From Bog-532 sp965277615 (lineage in GTDB: Bacteria > Actinomycetota > Actinomycetes > Streptosporangiales > Streptosporangiaceae), in contig CBDIDG010000004.1 of the NCBI GenBank assembly GCA_965277615.1, forward strand, positions 1 to 64,000: a stretch of 64,000 nucleotides of DNA, written 5' to 3'. The translations under genes and the position numbers were made by a program. The notes under the pieces were generated by a model. That model saw only the letters and a list, made by a program, of their open reading frames with translations, ran no database searches and was not told where the DNA came from. Shown here in pieces: positions 33,205-41,759 of the stretch. Within the stretch, counting starts at the first letter, position 1; every line of letters begins with the position of its first letter.

Positions 33205-33810
33205 TCAGATCCAGCCGTTGTTCAGGGCCGTCGCGTAGGCCTCCGCGCGAGTCCGCGCGCCGGTCTTCTGTATGGCCTGGGAAAGGTAGTTCCGCACGGT
33301 GCTGGCCGATAGGTAGAGCTCACTGGCGATGGCCCTGATCGTAAGACCGCCCGCGCTGGCCCGCAGGACCGCGCGCTCCCGCTCGCTGAGCGGGTTCGCA
33401 GCGATCCCCAAGGCGCTGACCGCGAGGTCCGGGTCGATGACCATCTCACCGGCGAGGACCCGGCGGAGGGCATCAGCCAGTTCGGGCACCGGCCGGTCCT
33501 TGATCATGAACCCGCGCGCACCGGCGTCGATGGCCTCGCGGACGTAGCCGGGACGGCCGTAGGTGGTGAGGATCATGATCTGGGTCGGCAGCTGTCCGGC
33601 CGCGCAGGCTTTCAGTACCTCCAGCCCGGTCAGGCCGGGCATGTCAATGTCCAGCAACGCGATGTCGGGCTGGGCCTCGCGCAGCAGGCGCAAGGCGGTG
33701 ACTCCGTCGCCGGCCTGGCCGACCACCTCGATATCGCCCTCGAGGGCGAGCAGCGACGCCAGGGCGTTTCGCAGCAGCAGCTGGTCCTCGGCCAGCACCA
33801 GCCTGATCAT
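33205..33810 (-). CDS. NarL/DesR-like response regulator
   Basis: A 201-aa regulator with a receiver (D54 in ALLDIDMPGLTG, K in MIKDRP) and a LuxR-type HTH (LSERERAVLRASAGGLTIRAIASELYLSAS in overlapping pieces, then VRNYLSQAIQKTGARTRAEA). The YLSQAIQK ending is typical of DesR/LiaR relatives. It overlaps its kinase by ATGA at 33807-33810, so the pair is co-translated. Targets are unknown; the divergent unit at 35085 is a candidate. Confidence 0.93.
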   Translation of the reverse strand: MIRLVLAEDQLLLRNALASLLALEGDIEVVGQAGDGVTALRLLREAQPDIALLDIDMPGLTGLEVLKACAAGQLPTQIMILTTYGRPGYVREAIDAGARGFMIKDRPVPELADALRRVLAGEMVIDPDLAVSALGIAANPLSERERAVLRASAGGLTIRAIASELYLSASTVRNYLSQAIQKTGARTRAEAYATALNNGWI

Positions 33811-34946
33811 GCCTGCGCCTCCGTGAGCGGCAGGCTCACCGCGAGCCGCAGTCCGCCCTCGGCCCCGACCGTGGCGTCCACGGTCCCATGGCAGGCAGCT
33901 ATCCGTTCCCGCAGCGTCCGCAACCCGCCCTCGGCTCTGAGCAGGCCGGTTTCGCCGGCGTCACCGTCGTCGCTGACCTGCAGGCACACGCCTGCCGAAC
34001 CCACGGTGAGGGCGATCAGCACGTTCCGGGCGTGGCTGTGCCGCAGGATGTTGGTGATCGACTCGCGGACAGTCCAGCTCAGCACCTGATCCACATCGTC
34101 GCTCCAGCACCGCTCGCGGGCGTTCACGCCAACCTCGATGCCTGCCGTGCGCAACGCCTCAGCGCCGGCCCGGAGCTGATCGCGGAAACTCATCGTCCGG
34201 TAGCCGGTGACCGCCGAGCGTACTTCGCCGAGTGCGGTCCGCCCGATCGTCTCGATGTCGGCGAACGCCCGTTCCGCGGCCGCCGAGTCCGATCGCAGGC
34301 TGCGCGCGGCGAGTTCGGCGGTCACCACGATCGTGGACAGTGAATGCCCGAGCAGGTCGTGCAGGTCACGGGAAAACCGCTGCCGCTCCTCGAGGACCGC
34401 GTAATCGGCCAGCTCGGTCCGGGCGGCGTTCAGCTCGTCGATCGTGACCAGCAGCCGGCGGCGGAGCACCGCGATGGTCCCGGCCACCAGCACGATGACC
34501 GCTGAGCCGACCGCCGTCTGGGGGATCGTGAACCCCGCCAGCACGGTGAGCACGGCGACGCCGACCATCATCTGCCGCGTCTCGGCGAAAACGTAGCAGC
34601 ACTCGCTGGCCGCCAGCAGCACGCCGACCGACCACGCCACGCTGTAATCCCGGGACAGCCAGATGCTCAGCCCGGCGACCAAGCCAATGCCCAGCACGCC
34701 GGCCAGCCGGGTCACGCGACGCGGCCTCATCAGGGTCAGCGGCTCGGCCGGAAGGAGCAGGGCGACGTGCACGGCCACCATCGCTACCGCGACTGGAACG
34801 GCGAACCAGGGACGGCCGTGACGAGCAAGCGAGCCAACGGCCGGGAAGATCAGCAGCACGGCGCAGGCCTGGACCAGACCGCCGCCGGGCTGCGGAGACC
34901 GCGCCCTCATCAGCCAAGACCCCGTCAGCACATTCACATAGTGCAC
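33807..34946 (-). CDS. DesK-like sensor histidine kinase
   Basis: A 379-aa kinase with about five N-terminal TM helices (20-165), a HisKA_3 domain with the phospho-His in LEERQRFSRDLHDLLGHSLS (about 203) and a HATPase domain (RESITNILRHSHARN N-box, VSDDGDAGETG G1, GGLRTLRERIAA G2). In the G1 box the family DDGxG is DDGDAG, a slight departure. There is no extracellular domain, so it probably senses the membrane. ATG 34946 is used; ATG 34910 is also possible. Confidence 0.9.
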   Translation of the reverse strand: MHYVNVLTGSWLMRARSPQPGGGLVQACAVLLIFPAVGSLARHGRPWFAVPVAVAMVAVHVALLLPAEPLTLMRPRRVTRLAGVLGIGLVAGLSIWLSRDYSVAWSVGVLLAASECCYVFAETRQMMVGVAVLTVLAGFTIPQTAVGSAVIVLVAGTIAVLRRRLLVTIDELNAARTELADYAVLEERQRFSRDLHDLLGHSLSTIVVTAELAARSLRSDSAAAERAFADIETIGRTALGEVRSAVTGYRTMSFRDQLRAGAEALRTAGIEVGVNARERCWSDDVDQVLSWTVRESITNILRHSHARNVLIALTVGSAGVCLQVSDDGDAGETGLLRAEGGLRTLRERIAACHGTVDATVGAEGGLRLAVSLPLTEAQA

Positions 34947-35084
34947 AGCCCGTGCCGGGCATACCAGCGAAAGAGCCCGAGACAGGACATTTGTCCTAGC
35001 GGAGACCGGCGTTCTGCGCCTGCCGGGCCCGCGCCGTGCTGGCGAGCATGGGATGACCAGCTAACCGCGGAGGTAACAAAGCCC

Positions 35085-35192
35085 ATGGACGTCAAGGCGC
35101 TCGAAGGTGTGATCATCGGCTTGGCCCTGATCACCGCGTTCGTCATCTCCCAGGTCATTCAGTACCGCCGCAGGCACCGTAGCAAGGCATGA
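35085..35192 (+). CDS. 35-aa single-TM small protein
   Basis: A good ribosome site (cggaggtaa, 35069-35077) precedes ATG 35085. The product is an N-terminal MDVKALEG, one hydrophobic helix (VIIGLALITAFVISQVI) and a basic tail YRRRHRSKA, that is, an N-out/C-in single-span peptide. Its TGA overlaps the ATG of the next membrane protein (ATGA at 35189-35192), so the two are translationally coupled. It may be a subunit or stabiliser of that protein. No family is recognised. Confidence 0.7.
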   Translation: MDVKALEGVIIGLALITAFVISQVIQYRRRHRSKA

Positions 35193-36055
35193 GTACCGTG
35201 ACCGCGCCACCCAGGCCTGCCGTCTCCAAGCTGAGGGTGGTGGCGGCGAGCCTGGCCGACCTGGCCATCGACCTGCTCCTGCCCACGCTGGTCTACGTGC
35301 TGCTCGCGCCCACTCACCTGGCCGTCGCGATCCGCCTCACCCTCGGCGGCTTCGTCATGGCCGCCAAGGCCACCACCGGCCAGTCGATCAGCGACACCGA
35401 CCAGGGGCACCCGGCGAATCGCAAAAGCCGGATCGCTCTGGCCGCGGGGGGCGCGGCCGCGGCGTGCGCGGTGACCGTCAGCATGTCGGTTGCTGGCGCG
35501 GGCACCACCGTATCGATCGTGGCCGGCACGGTGGTCATCGCGATCTCAAGCGCGCTACTGCTCCGGGCCGACCACCGCCACCTGGACGGCTTCGCGATCC
35601 TGGTGCTGGCCGAACTGGTGATCAGCGTGGTCATCACCCTCGTCTCCTCAGATCCGAGGTTCGTCCTGGCCCGGCCGGCCATCTACACCGCGATCGCCGG
35701 TGTCTACATGTTCGCCACCGTGCGCAGGAAGCCATTCATGATGCAGATAACGCGCCCGATAGCGTCCGGCGGGGATCCGGTCCGCGCGGATGCCTTCGAC
35801 CGGGCCTGGTCCAAGTCGGCCCGGTTCCGTACTGCCGAACGGGGAATGACCATCAGCCTCGGCATCGTGCTGCTGGCCGAAGCGGTCCTGCGCGTGGTCA
35901 CCGTGTACAGCCAGCCAGAGCACGCCGTGCTCAAGGCCTCGCTGCTGTCCCAGGCCCCGGCCATCGGCTTGCTCGTCTTGTGGTTCATCATCGCCCGCTT
36001 GGCCTTCGTCCCCCTCGCGAGCAAAGAGGTTGACATCCTCATGCCCCGAGCCTGA
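35189..36055 (+). CDS. VC0807-like multi-pass membrane protein
   Basis: A 288-aa membrane protein with about six to seven hydrophobic helices. Features resemble the VC0807 family (relatives of intracellular septation protein A): LAIDLLLPTLVYVLLAP, LVSSDPRFVLARPAIYTAIAGVYMF, and RRKPFMMQ before a long cytoplasmic loop. The molecular function is unknown. It is coupled to the 35-aa peptide and lies divergent from the DesK/DesR-like pair, which may regulate it. Confidence 0.7.
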   Translation: MSTVTAPPRPAVSKLRVVAASLADLAIDLLLPTLVYVLLAPTHLAVAIRLTLGGFVMAAKATTGQSISDTDQGHPANRKSRIALAAGGAAAACAVTVSMSVAGAGTTVSIVAGTVVIAISSALLLRADHRHLDGFAILVLAELVISVVITLVSSDPRFVLARPAIYTAIAGVYMFATVRRKPFMMQITRPIASGGDPVRADAFDRAWSKSARFRTAERGMTISLGIVLLAEAVLRVVTVYSQPEHAVLKASLLSQAPAIGLLVLWFIIARLAFVPLASKEVDILMPRA

Positions 36056-36094
36056 CCTCAGGCCGAGCGAGCGTCCAGGTGGGACACGAACTGA

Positions 36095-36127
36095 TGGTGG
36101 GGCTGATGGTGGGGCAAGTGGTGGGGC
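36095..36127. repeat. 12-bp tandem repeat of the tRNA 3' terminus
   Basis: tggtggggc occurs at 36095-36103, 36107-36115 and 36119-36127. The third copy is the end of the tRNA gene (GCCCCACCA in the tRNA sense). The first two are perfect units of tgatggtggggc, and the third has aag in place of tga. Confidence 0.8.
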
Positions 36128-36195
36128 GGGTGGGGCTCGAACCCACGACCGGCGGATTATGAGTCCGCTGCTCTAACCGGCTGAGCTACCGCCCC
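36119..36195 (-). tRNA. tRNA with CAT anticodon (Met, elongator-like)
   Basis: The minus strand folds as a complete cloverleaf: acceptor GGGGCGG with CCGCCCC, D arm TAGCTCAGCCGGTTAGAGC, anticodon loop CTCATAA with CAT at 36159-36161, T arm GGTTCGAGCCC, discriminator A and an encoded CCA at 36119-36121. The first acceptor pair is an ordinary G-C, so it is not an initiator. CAT is shared by Met and lysidine-modified Ile tRNAs; Met is more likely but not certain. Confidence 0.92.
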
Positions 36196-36203
36196 GTTCC
36201 GGG

Positions 36204-36731
36204 ATGTTACGCGGCCCAGATCGGGTGCACATTACCAGTAGATGCGTCACGCCCCCGGCGACGAGGCGGGATATCTCGGCGACCGGGGAGGGCGTGCCTC
36301 GGTTCCGCCTCATCGCCTGCCACGGATGGGCCGTGCAGGGTGTCGAGCGCGATCGGATGCATCCGGCCTGGGCGTACACGGTCGGGTTGACCGCGGCCGG
36401 CAGGCCAGAGCTGGTGGTGACGGGCATGTCTTTGAGCCGCGCCACCCGGCTGCTGAACAACGTCGCCTCGCACGTGCTGCATGCCGCCTCTCCCCCGCCT
36501 GGCGAGCAGATACCGCTGGTTGGTGGTCCTCTGATTGTGATCGTCGAGGTGCAAGAGCCGACGGCGCACCTGGATACCGCCGTCGAGATCTACGGGCCCC
36601 AGATCCGGGCGCTGCAGTTGGTGCACGCTGACGACCTTCACCGGTGGCCGTAGGAGGCGCAATACCGTGGTGTGCGAGGCGGTCAGCCGGTACTCGGGGC
36701 ACGTACTCCTCGCCCCGTCAGCGCGGCATAG
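36204..36731 (+). pseudogene. DUF4262 protein interrupted by TAG at a conserved Trp
   Basis: The translation shows the DUF4262 core: HGWAVQGVERDRMHPAW, AYTVGLTAAGRPELVVTG and IRALQLVHADDLHRWP. A TAG (36651-36653) stands directly after RWP, where the family usually has Trp (TGG). The same frame then continues EAQYRGVRGGQPVLG, the normal family ending, to TAG 36729. So this is a single-base nonsense change in an otherwise whole gene. The protein lacking its last 25 residues might still fold. The start is uncertain (ATG 36204, or GTG 36225 or 36294). Function of the family is unknown. The tRNA lies 8 bp upstream on the other strand. Confidence 0.65.
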
Positions 36732-36745
36732 CCCATGGCGGGCAT

Positions 36746-37603
36746 TCATCGGGATGCCGCTACCCACCGGAACGTATTTTCCATGGTGACGACCCCGGTG
36801 TGCGGGTCCTGGAACTGGGCCAGGACCCGCCGCAGCACGTTGCGAACCGCGTCCTCGCCTGCCGCTTCCCTGGCCCGGGCGCCGCCCGCGGAGCAGAGGA
36901 GACCTTCGACGGCATCGTCCATCGATGCATAGCGCCAGCTGCAGATGACTTCGCCGTTGTCCTGTACCCGCAAGCCGGCATCGGCCAGCGCGGCCTCGAG
37001 GTTACCCGGCGCCGAGAGAGCGTACGGGGCGTGGTCGCCGGTCTGTTCGGGCGGGATGAGCGCGCTCATGGCCTCGTGCACCACCGTCCCCTCGGAACGC
37101 TCTGGCTCCGCGAACAGACTGGCCACGACGCGGCCGCCGGGGCGCAGGACACGGGCTGCTTCACGCAGCGCGCGGCGCGGATCGCCAGCGAACTGGAACG
37201 CGTTGACGCCGAGCACGGCGTCGAATTCGGTGTCGCCGAACGGCAAAAACTCCATGTCGCCCTCGCGCAGGTCGGCGTCTGGAAGCCGGTCGCGGGCGAT
37301 GCCCAGCAGCCCGGGGCTGATGTCCAGGCCGCTGGGGATCGCACCCCGCCGGGCGGCCAGGACCAGCGCGAGCCCGGTACCGCAGCCCACGTCCAGAACC
37401 CGGGTACCGCGGCCAACGCCCGCGGCGTCGAGCACCGCCTCGAACAGTGGCTGATTGTGTGCCTCGGCCAAGTCCGCCCACGCCCGCGGGTTGGTGCCCC
37501 ACAGGCGGCGCTGGATCGCCGCGGCGGCAGTAACCGGCACGGTGCCGTCGGAGCCCGCGGCCGGGGCCGGCCCGCCGGGCCCGGGTGCCGCCCCGGCGCT
37601 CAT
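36746..37603 (-). CDS. Class I SAM-dependent methyltransferase
   Basis: A 285-aa enzyme with the SAM motif LDVGCGTGLALVLAA (about 70), a downstream acidic SGLDIS, REGDMEFLPFGD and LGVNAFQF, followed by LREAARVLRPGGRVVASLF: a standard UbiE-like small-molecule methyltransferase. The acceptor is unknown. The Pro/Ala/Gly-rich N-terminal 20 residues are probably disordered. It overlaps the upstream FAD oxidase by ATGA (37600-37603) and is the last gene of the leftward operon starting at 41691. Confidence 0.88.
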   Translation of the reverse strand: MSAGAAPGPGGPAPAAGSDGTVPVTAAAAIQRRLWGTNPRAWADLAEAHNQPLFEAVLDAAGVGRGTRVLDVGCGTGLALVLAARRGAIPSGLDISPGLLGIARDRLPDADLREGDMEFLPFGDTEFDAVLGVNAFQFAGDPRRALREAARVLRPGGRVVASLFAEPERSEGTVVHEAMSALIPPEQTGDHAPYALSAPGNLEAALADAGLRVQDNGEVICSWRYASMDDAVEGLLCSAGGARAREAAGEDAVRNVLRRVLAQFQDPHTGVVTMENTFRWVAASR

Positions 37604-38979
37604 GGCGCGGCCGGGGCAGGCTCGATGTTCTGGTTGAGCCGGAAGACGTTGTCCGGGTCATAGACCGACTTGACCTGCCGCAGGCGCTCGATGGTGCGCC
37701 CGTACGCGCCCGCGGCCGTGTCGTCCTCGTCATCACCCATGAAGTTCACGTAGTTGCCTTCGCTGAGGTATGGCTTGATCGCGGCGTAGGTCCCGCGCGC
37801 CCAGGCGATCTCGCCCTCATCGTCGGCGGCGTCACGCCAGGTGGCCGGGATGTTGATCAGCCAGCGTGCGTGGCGGAACGGGAACGCCGTCGCATCGGAG
37901 TCGACCCGCGCGATCGCGCCGCCCAGCGCCAGCAGCTCAACCTGGGAGATCGGCGACCGGACCGACGCCGCGCGCTCGAGCAGCACGTCGATCAGCCCGT
38001 CGGGCAGGTCGCCGGCGAAGCCCGCCTTGATGTAGGTACGCAGCCCGTGGGCGAACAGGTCGTCGGTGATCGTCTGCATGAACAGGAAGGGCACGACCGA
38101 CAGGTCGCTCGCGGCCGGCCGCAACTCCTCGCGGATCCTGGCCAGCACGGCCTGGCCGTCGGCAGCATCGCCGGACCACTCAACGAGCGACATGATGCCG
38201 TGTGCGCCGACGAGGGCCGGCGGCATCCACGGCACATCGCTGGCGCGCCGCAGAAAGCTCGTCCACAGCAGTTCGTCGCGGGCCATGGGGTCACCCATCG
38301 CCCTCCGGCCGAGCTCGATCACCCGGCGCGCCTCCGCCAGCGGGTGGAACGTCGCCAGGATCAGGAGCTCGGACAGCTCGTGCAGCGCGAACTCGAACTC
38401 CGTGACGATGCCGAAGTTGCCGCCACCGCCGCGCAACGCCCAGAACAGGTCGGCGTGCTGATCCGCCGATGCATGCAGGATCTCGCCGTCGGCGGAAACC
38501 ACCTCCGCGGACAGGAGGCTGTCGATGGTCAGGGCAAAGCGGCGCATCAGGCGGCCGACGCCGCCACCGAGGGTCAGGCCGCCCGCACCCGTGTGCGAGA
38601 CGACGCCGGCCGGCAGTACCAGGCCGTGCTCCTGGGTGGCACGGTCCACCTCGCCGAGCAGCGTCCCGCCGCCGACCGTCGCCCGCCGCGCTTGCGGGTC
38701 CACGTGGACCCGGCTGAGTGCCCGCAGGTCGATCACGATGCCGTCGTCGCACACGCTGTGCCCGGGCATCGAGTGCCCGCCGCCCCGCACGGCGATCAGC
38801 AGGCCCTCAGCGCGCGCGTAGCGGACCGCGGCGACCACGTCCGGCACCGACTGCGGGCGCGCGATCAGGGCCGGCCGGCGGTCATGCATGGCGTTCCAGA
38901 TCGCGCGGGCCGCGTCGTAGCCCGCTTCGTCCGGACCGATCACGGTGCCGGTGAAGCCGGGAATGGTCGCGGATGGCAT
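37600..38979 (-). CDS. Berberine-bridge-type FAD-linked oxidoreductase, mono-covalent form
   Basis: A 459-aa member of the VAO/BBE family. The PP-loop region contains RGGGHSMPGHS with the His that binds FAD covalently. The second attachment Cys of bicovalent members is absent: the segment reads PAGVVSHTGAGGLTLGGG. FWALRGGGGNFGIVTEFEF and the C-terminal BBE segment (YVNFMGDD, then VKSVYDPDNVFRLNQNI) complete the fold. Such enzymes oxidise sugars, phenols or alkaloid-like substrates with O2. It is translationally coupled to the methyltransferase. A second BBE member lies at 59472. Confidence 0.9.
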   Translation of the reverse strand: MPSATIPGFTGTVIGPDEAGYDAARAIWNAMHDRRPALIARPQSVPDVVAAVRYARAEGLLIAVRGGGHSMPGHSVCDDGIVIDLRALSRVHVDPQARRATVGGGTLLGEVDRATQEHGLVLPAGVVSHTGAGGLTLGGGVGRLMRRFALTIDSLLSAEVVSADGEILHASADQHADLFWALRGGGGNFGIVTEFEFALHELSELLILATFHPLAEARRVIELGRRAMGDPMARDELLWTSFLRRASDVPWMPPALVGAHGIMSLVEWSGDAADGQAVLARIREELRPAASDLSVVPFLFMQTITDDLFAHGLRTYIKAGFAGDLPDGLIDVLLERAASVRSPISQVELLALGGAIARVDSDATAFPFRHARWLINIPATWRDAADDEGEIAWARGTYAAIKPYLSEGNYVNFMGDDEDDTAAGAYGRTIERLRQVKSVYDPDNVFRLNQNIEPAPAAP

Positions 38980-39017
38980 GGTCCCTCCCGGGCGTCAGCC
39001 GTCGCCGGCTGGGAGCA

Positions 39018-39515
39018 TCAGCGGCCGCCGGGGGCGCGCAGCGCGGCCAGGCGGTCGTGCATGCCCGCGATGACGGGGTTGTGCTGGTGCACCTCGATCG
39101 GGTGGGGGAACAGCGGCCCGCCGTCGTGCCAGGCGACCGAGATCGGGCCCGACCGCGCCGTGTTGATCAGCCGGCACCCCAGCCCCGTGAGGCGCGCGCT
39201 CTCCTCCGCCACGTCGGGCACCACCCAGGAAACATGGCTGACCACGCCCGGAACAACGCCGTAGGCAGCAGCGAGGCGGTCGTCAATCGCGTGGACCTCG
39301 CCGAGTTCTGCGACAATCGGCCCCCACGCGGCGAACGCGGCCGAGTGGTCGAACACGACGTCTTCGTACCGCTGGCCGTCGACGGTAAGAACGAACGAGT
39401 CAAACGGCACGTGCTCGATGAGCTGGAATGGGCCGACGCCGAGATCCCGATCCCACCGCTTCAGCGCGCTGTCGAGGTCGTCGACCCAGTAGCCGACGTG
39501 GTGGATAACCGGCAT
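39018..39515 (-). CDS. VOC-family (glyoxalase/dioxygenase fold) protein
   Basis: A 165-aa protein with two beta-alpha-beta-beta-beta repeats. MPVIHHVGYWVDDLDSALKRW opens the first (metal His), and VSHVSWVVPDVAEESARLTG opens the second (His), with a Glu near the end in HPIEVHQH. It resembles VOC proteins that act as epimerases or lyases on CoA or aromatic intermediates. ATG 39515 follows the monooxygenase stop by 10 bp. It forms an operon with flanking flavoenzymes. Confidence 0.82.
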   Translation of the reverse strand: MPVIHHVGYWVDDLDSALKRWDRDLGVGPFQLIEHVPFDSFVLTVDGQRYEDVVFDHSAAFAAWGPIVAELGEVHAIDDRLAAAYGVVPGVVSHVSWVVPDVAEESARLTGLGCRLINTARSGPISVAWHDGGPLFPHPIEVHQHNPVIAGMHDRLAALRAPGGR

Positions 39516-39525
39516 CGTCGGGCCT

Positions 39526-40779
39526 TCAGCCGGCCGGCGCGTCGTCGTGCTGTTCGCGGCCCTGGAGGGCGCCGCCGCCGAACTGCTGGTCATGGTCCAT
39601 GGTCATCCGCATGAACGGGTAGACGTAGTCGCGCATCTCCTGCTCGTAGATCCCGATGGCCGGAACCAGGCCGACCTCGCCACGAGCGGCCGCGGAGAGC
39701 TGGTCGAGCAGGTATGCGGCGTCGCGCAGCGCGAGGTTCGCGCCCAGCCCGAGCGTGGGGAGCATCGCGTGGGCGGCGTCACCGACGAGCGTGACCCGTG
39801 ACGGCTCCCAGGGCGGGGCCGGTTCGAGGAACCCGAACGGGATCACGAAGATCGAGCCTAGGTCGACGTCTGCGACCAGGGTTCGCGCGACGGGGTGCCA
39901 GCCCTCGATCGCGCCCAGCATCGCATCACGGAGCATAGCTGGCGTGCCAGCCGTCCACTCGGCCGGAGACGGGATCACCGTCCCCGGAGCCACGCTGCAG
40001 CTGATCATGATGTAGTCGTCGACCGGCTCGAGCGTCACGTCGGGGGCGATCGCGGCTGCGGCATCGGCCGGCCGCTGCCGGGGCCGGTAGACCGCGATCA
40101 GCAGCCGCGAGCCCTTGCGGTCCGCGGCGATGATCACGCCGTCGAACAGGTGCGGTGGCATCTGCTCAGCCAGCCCGGGCGTCAACGGCGTACGGCCGTA
40201 AACGCCCAGCCCGCGGACACCGGCGTCAATCACCGACGTGCCGGGCAGCCGTTGCCTGCGGACGGCCGAGCGGATGCCGTCGGCGCCGACGAGGACGTCG
40301 CCCTCGGCCGTCCCGCCGTCCGCGAGCGTCACCGACACACCGTCCGGCGTCTCCTTGTAGCCGACGACGGCCCGGCCGGGCTGGAACGATCCGTCCAGCC
40401 GGGCCCGCAAGATGGAGCGCAGTGTCCGGCGGTGGACGCCGGTGTGCGGCCGCGGACCATCGTTCGGCGGCCCCAGATGTGGCTGCGAGCTCAGCTCGTT
40501 GAGCTGGTCGTCCAGGACGAACGACCCGGCCCGGTCATCTGTACGCCGCGACGTCTCGGCGTACAGCTCAAACAGGTCCTCGGGCAGGCAGCGCCGGAGC
40601 GCCTCGCCGCCGTCGGCGTTCATGTGCAGGTAGTAGCCGATCTTGCGGCTGTCGTCGGCGTCGCGCTCGAAGACCTCGCAGGTGTGCCCGTCCTTGATCA
40701 GCCCCTGGGCCAGGGCCAGGCCACTGAGGCCACCGCCGGCGATGAGGACGTGCAGCGCTCGGGCTGAAGTCACGGGCAT
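39526..40779 (-). CDS. FAD-dependent aromatic-ring-type monooxygenase
   Basis: A 417-aa class A flavin monooxygenase. The Rossmann GxGxxG is VLIAGGGLSGLALAQGL (about 11), the DG motif is VGADGIRSAVRRQ (about 165) and the GD motif is VTLVGDAAHAMLPTLGLGAN (about 330). This family hydroxylates phenols, salicylate-like rings or Baeyer-Villiger-type substrates with NAD(P)H and O2. In this operon it probably performs ring hydroxylation before C-C cleavage by the FAH-like hydrolase immediately upstream (30 bp). Confidence 0.9.
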   Translation of the reverse strand: MPVTSARALHVLIAGGGLSGLALAQGLIKDGHTCEVFERDADDSRKIGYYLHMNADGGEALRRCLPEDLFELYAETSRRTDDRAGSFVLDDQLNELSSQPHLGPPNDGPRPHTGVHRRTLRSILRARLDGSFQPGRAVVGYKETPDGVSVTLADGGTAEGDVLVGADGIRSAVRRQRLPGTSVIDAGVRGLGVYGRTPLTPGLAEQMPPHLFDGVIIAADRKGSRLLIAVYRPRQRPADAAAAIAPDVTLEPVDDYIMISCSVAPGTVIPSPAEWTAGTPAMLRDAMLGAIEGWHPVARTLVADVDLGSIFVIPFGFLEPAPPWEPSRVTLVGDAAHAMLPTLGLGANLALRDAAYLLDQLSAAARGEVGLVPAIGIYEQEMRDYVYPFMRMTMDHDQQFGGGALQGREQHDDAPAG

Positions 40780-40809
40780 CTCCTTTTCATCGCGTTCATC
40801 GCGGCCAGG

Positions 40810-41691
40810 TCAGCCCGTCGAGGAGTAAAGGTCGGTCGTGTAGGGCGGAGTGTCGTGGGCCTCGCTCCACGGCACGACCCGGTTGCGGAGCACGCCGATA
40901 CCCTCGATCTCCGCCTCGATGCGGTCACCCGGCTGCAGGTAGAAGTCGAACGGGTTGGGCTGAACCGCGGCCACTCCCGAGATCGTCCCGGTGGTAAGGA
41001 TGTCGCCGGCGGAGTAACCCTGCGCCGAGTGGTGGGCGACGAGGTGCGGGATCGAGATGAGCATCTTGGCGGTGTTCCCGCGCTGACGGACCTCGTCGTT
41101 GACCCGCAGCTCCATCGCCAGTGCCTGGGCGTCCGGCACCTCGTCCTTGGTCACGATCCACGGCCCGATCGGGCAGAAGGTGTCGATCGCCTTGGAAAAC
41201 GAGAACACCCCGGACTGCATCTCCCGGCGCTGGATGTCGCGAGCCGTGATGTCGTTGAAGACCGTGTAGCCGGCGATGTAGTCCTCGGCCTCCTCAGGCC
41301 CGAAGAACTTGCCGCTGCGGCCGATGATGATGGCCATCTCCAGCTCGTAGTCGAGCTCCTTGGTCAGCCCCTCGGGGTACACGATGGCGTCGTCCGGGCC
41401 GATGATCGCGTCCACGTTCTGGAAGAAGACGATCCCCTTGTGCACCGGGTGCGACCAGTCGACCGCCTGCAGCTCCTCGTGGTGGTCGGAGAAGTTCCCC
41501 GCGGTGTGGAAGAATTTCTTCGGCACAATCGGCGCCCGCAGCCGGACATCGGCCAACGGCAGCCGCTCCCCCGTCTCGCCGACCTGGCCGTCCCGCTCGA
41601 AGAACTCGCGAGTCGAGGCGCAGTCCAGCTCGATGACGTCCTCACCCTCCAGGCGACCCACCCGGCCAGCGTCGAAGGTGACCAGCTTCAT
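40810..41691 (-). CDS. Fumarylacetoacetate hydrolase-family C-C hydrolase/decarboxylase
   Basis: A 293-aa FAH-fold enzyme. The core contains the metal Glu residues in LDYELEMAIIIGR, then GYTVFNDITARDIQRRE, the substrate Lys in FSFSKAIDTFCPIGPWIV and the loop ILTTGTISGVA. The family hydrolyses acylpyruvates or decarboxylates and hydrates aromatic ring-cleavage products. It is the first gene of the leftward operon. Its 68-bp upstream gap holds a perfect dyad (41714-41732), the likely operator of the IclR regulator. Confidence 0.92.
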   Translation of the reverse strand: MKLVTFDAGRVGRLEGEDVIELDCASTREFFERDGQVGETGERLPLADVRLRAPIVPKKFFHTAGNFSDHHEELQAVDWSHPVHKGIVFFQNVDAIIGPDDAIVYPEGLTKELDYELEMAIIIGRSGKFFGPEEAEDYIAGYTVFNDITARDIQRREMQSGVFSFSKAIDTFCPIGPWIVTKDEVPDAQALAMELRVNDEVRQRGNTAKMLISIPHLVAHHSAQGYSAGDILTTGTISGVAAVQPNPFDFYLQPGDRIEAEIEGIGVLRNRVVPWSEAHDTPPYTTDLYSSTG

Positions 41692-41713
41692 GGTGACCGA
41701 CTCACTCTCATTC

Positions 41714-41732
41714 TGTGAAAGTTAATTTCACA
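41714..41732. promoter_or_regulatory. Putative IclR operator upstream of the FAH-like gene
   Basis: tgtgaaagttaatttcaca is a dyad with 7-bp perfect arms and a 5-base centre. It matches the form GAAAG-N3-CTTTC found in the other promoters of this cluster, with one change. It is AT-rich within a GC-rich genome and sits 23 bp before the start codon, where a bound repressor would block transcription. Confidence 0.6.
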
Positions 41733-41759
41733 CATCATCGGGCGGGGGTCGGCGCGGTG

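Noticed and set aside
14302..36653. TAG recoding (for example a suppressor tRNA or special amino acid)
   Set aside because: TAG ends normal genes here (for example at 22289-22291 and 26156-26158), and the two interruptions share no downstream structure that I can see.
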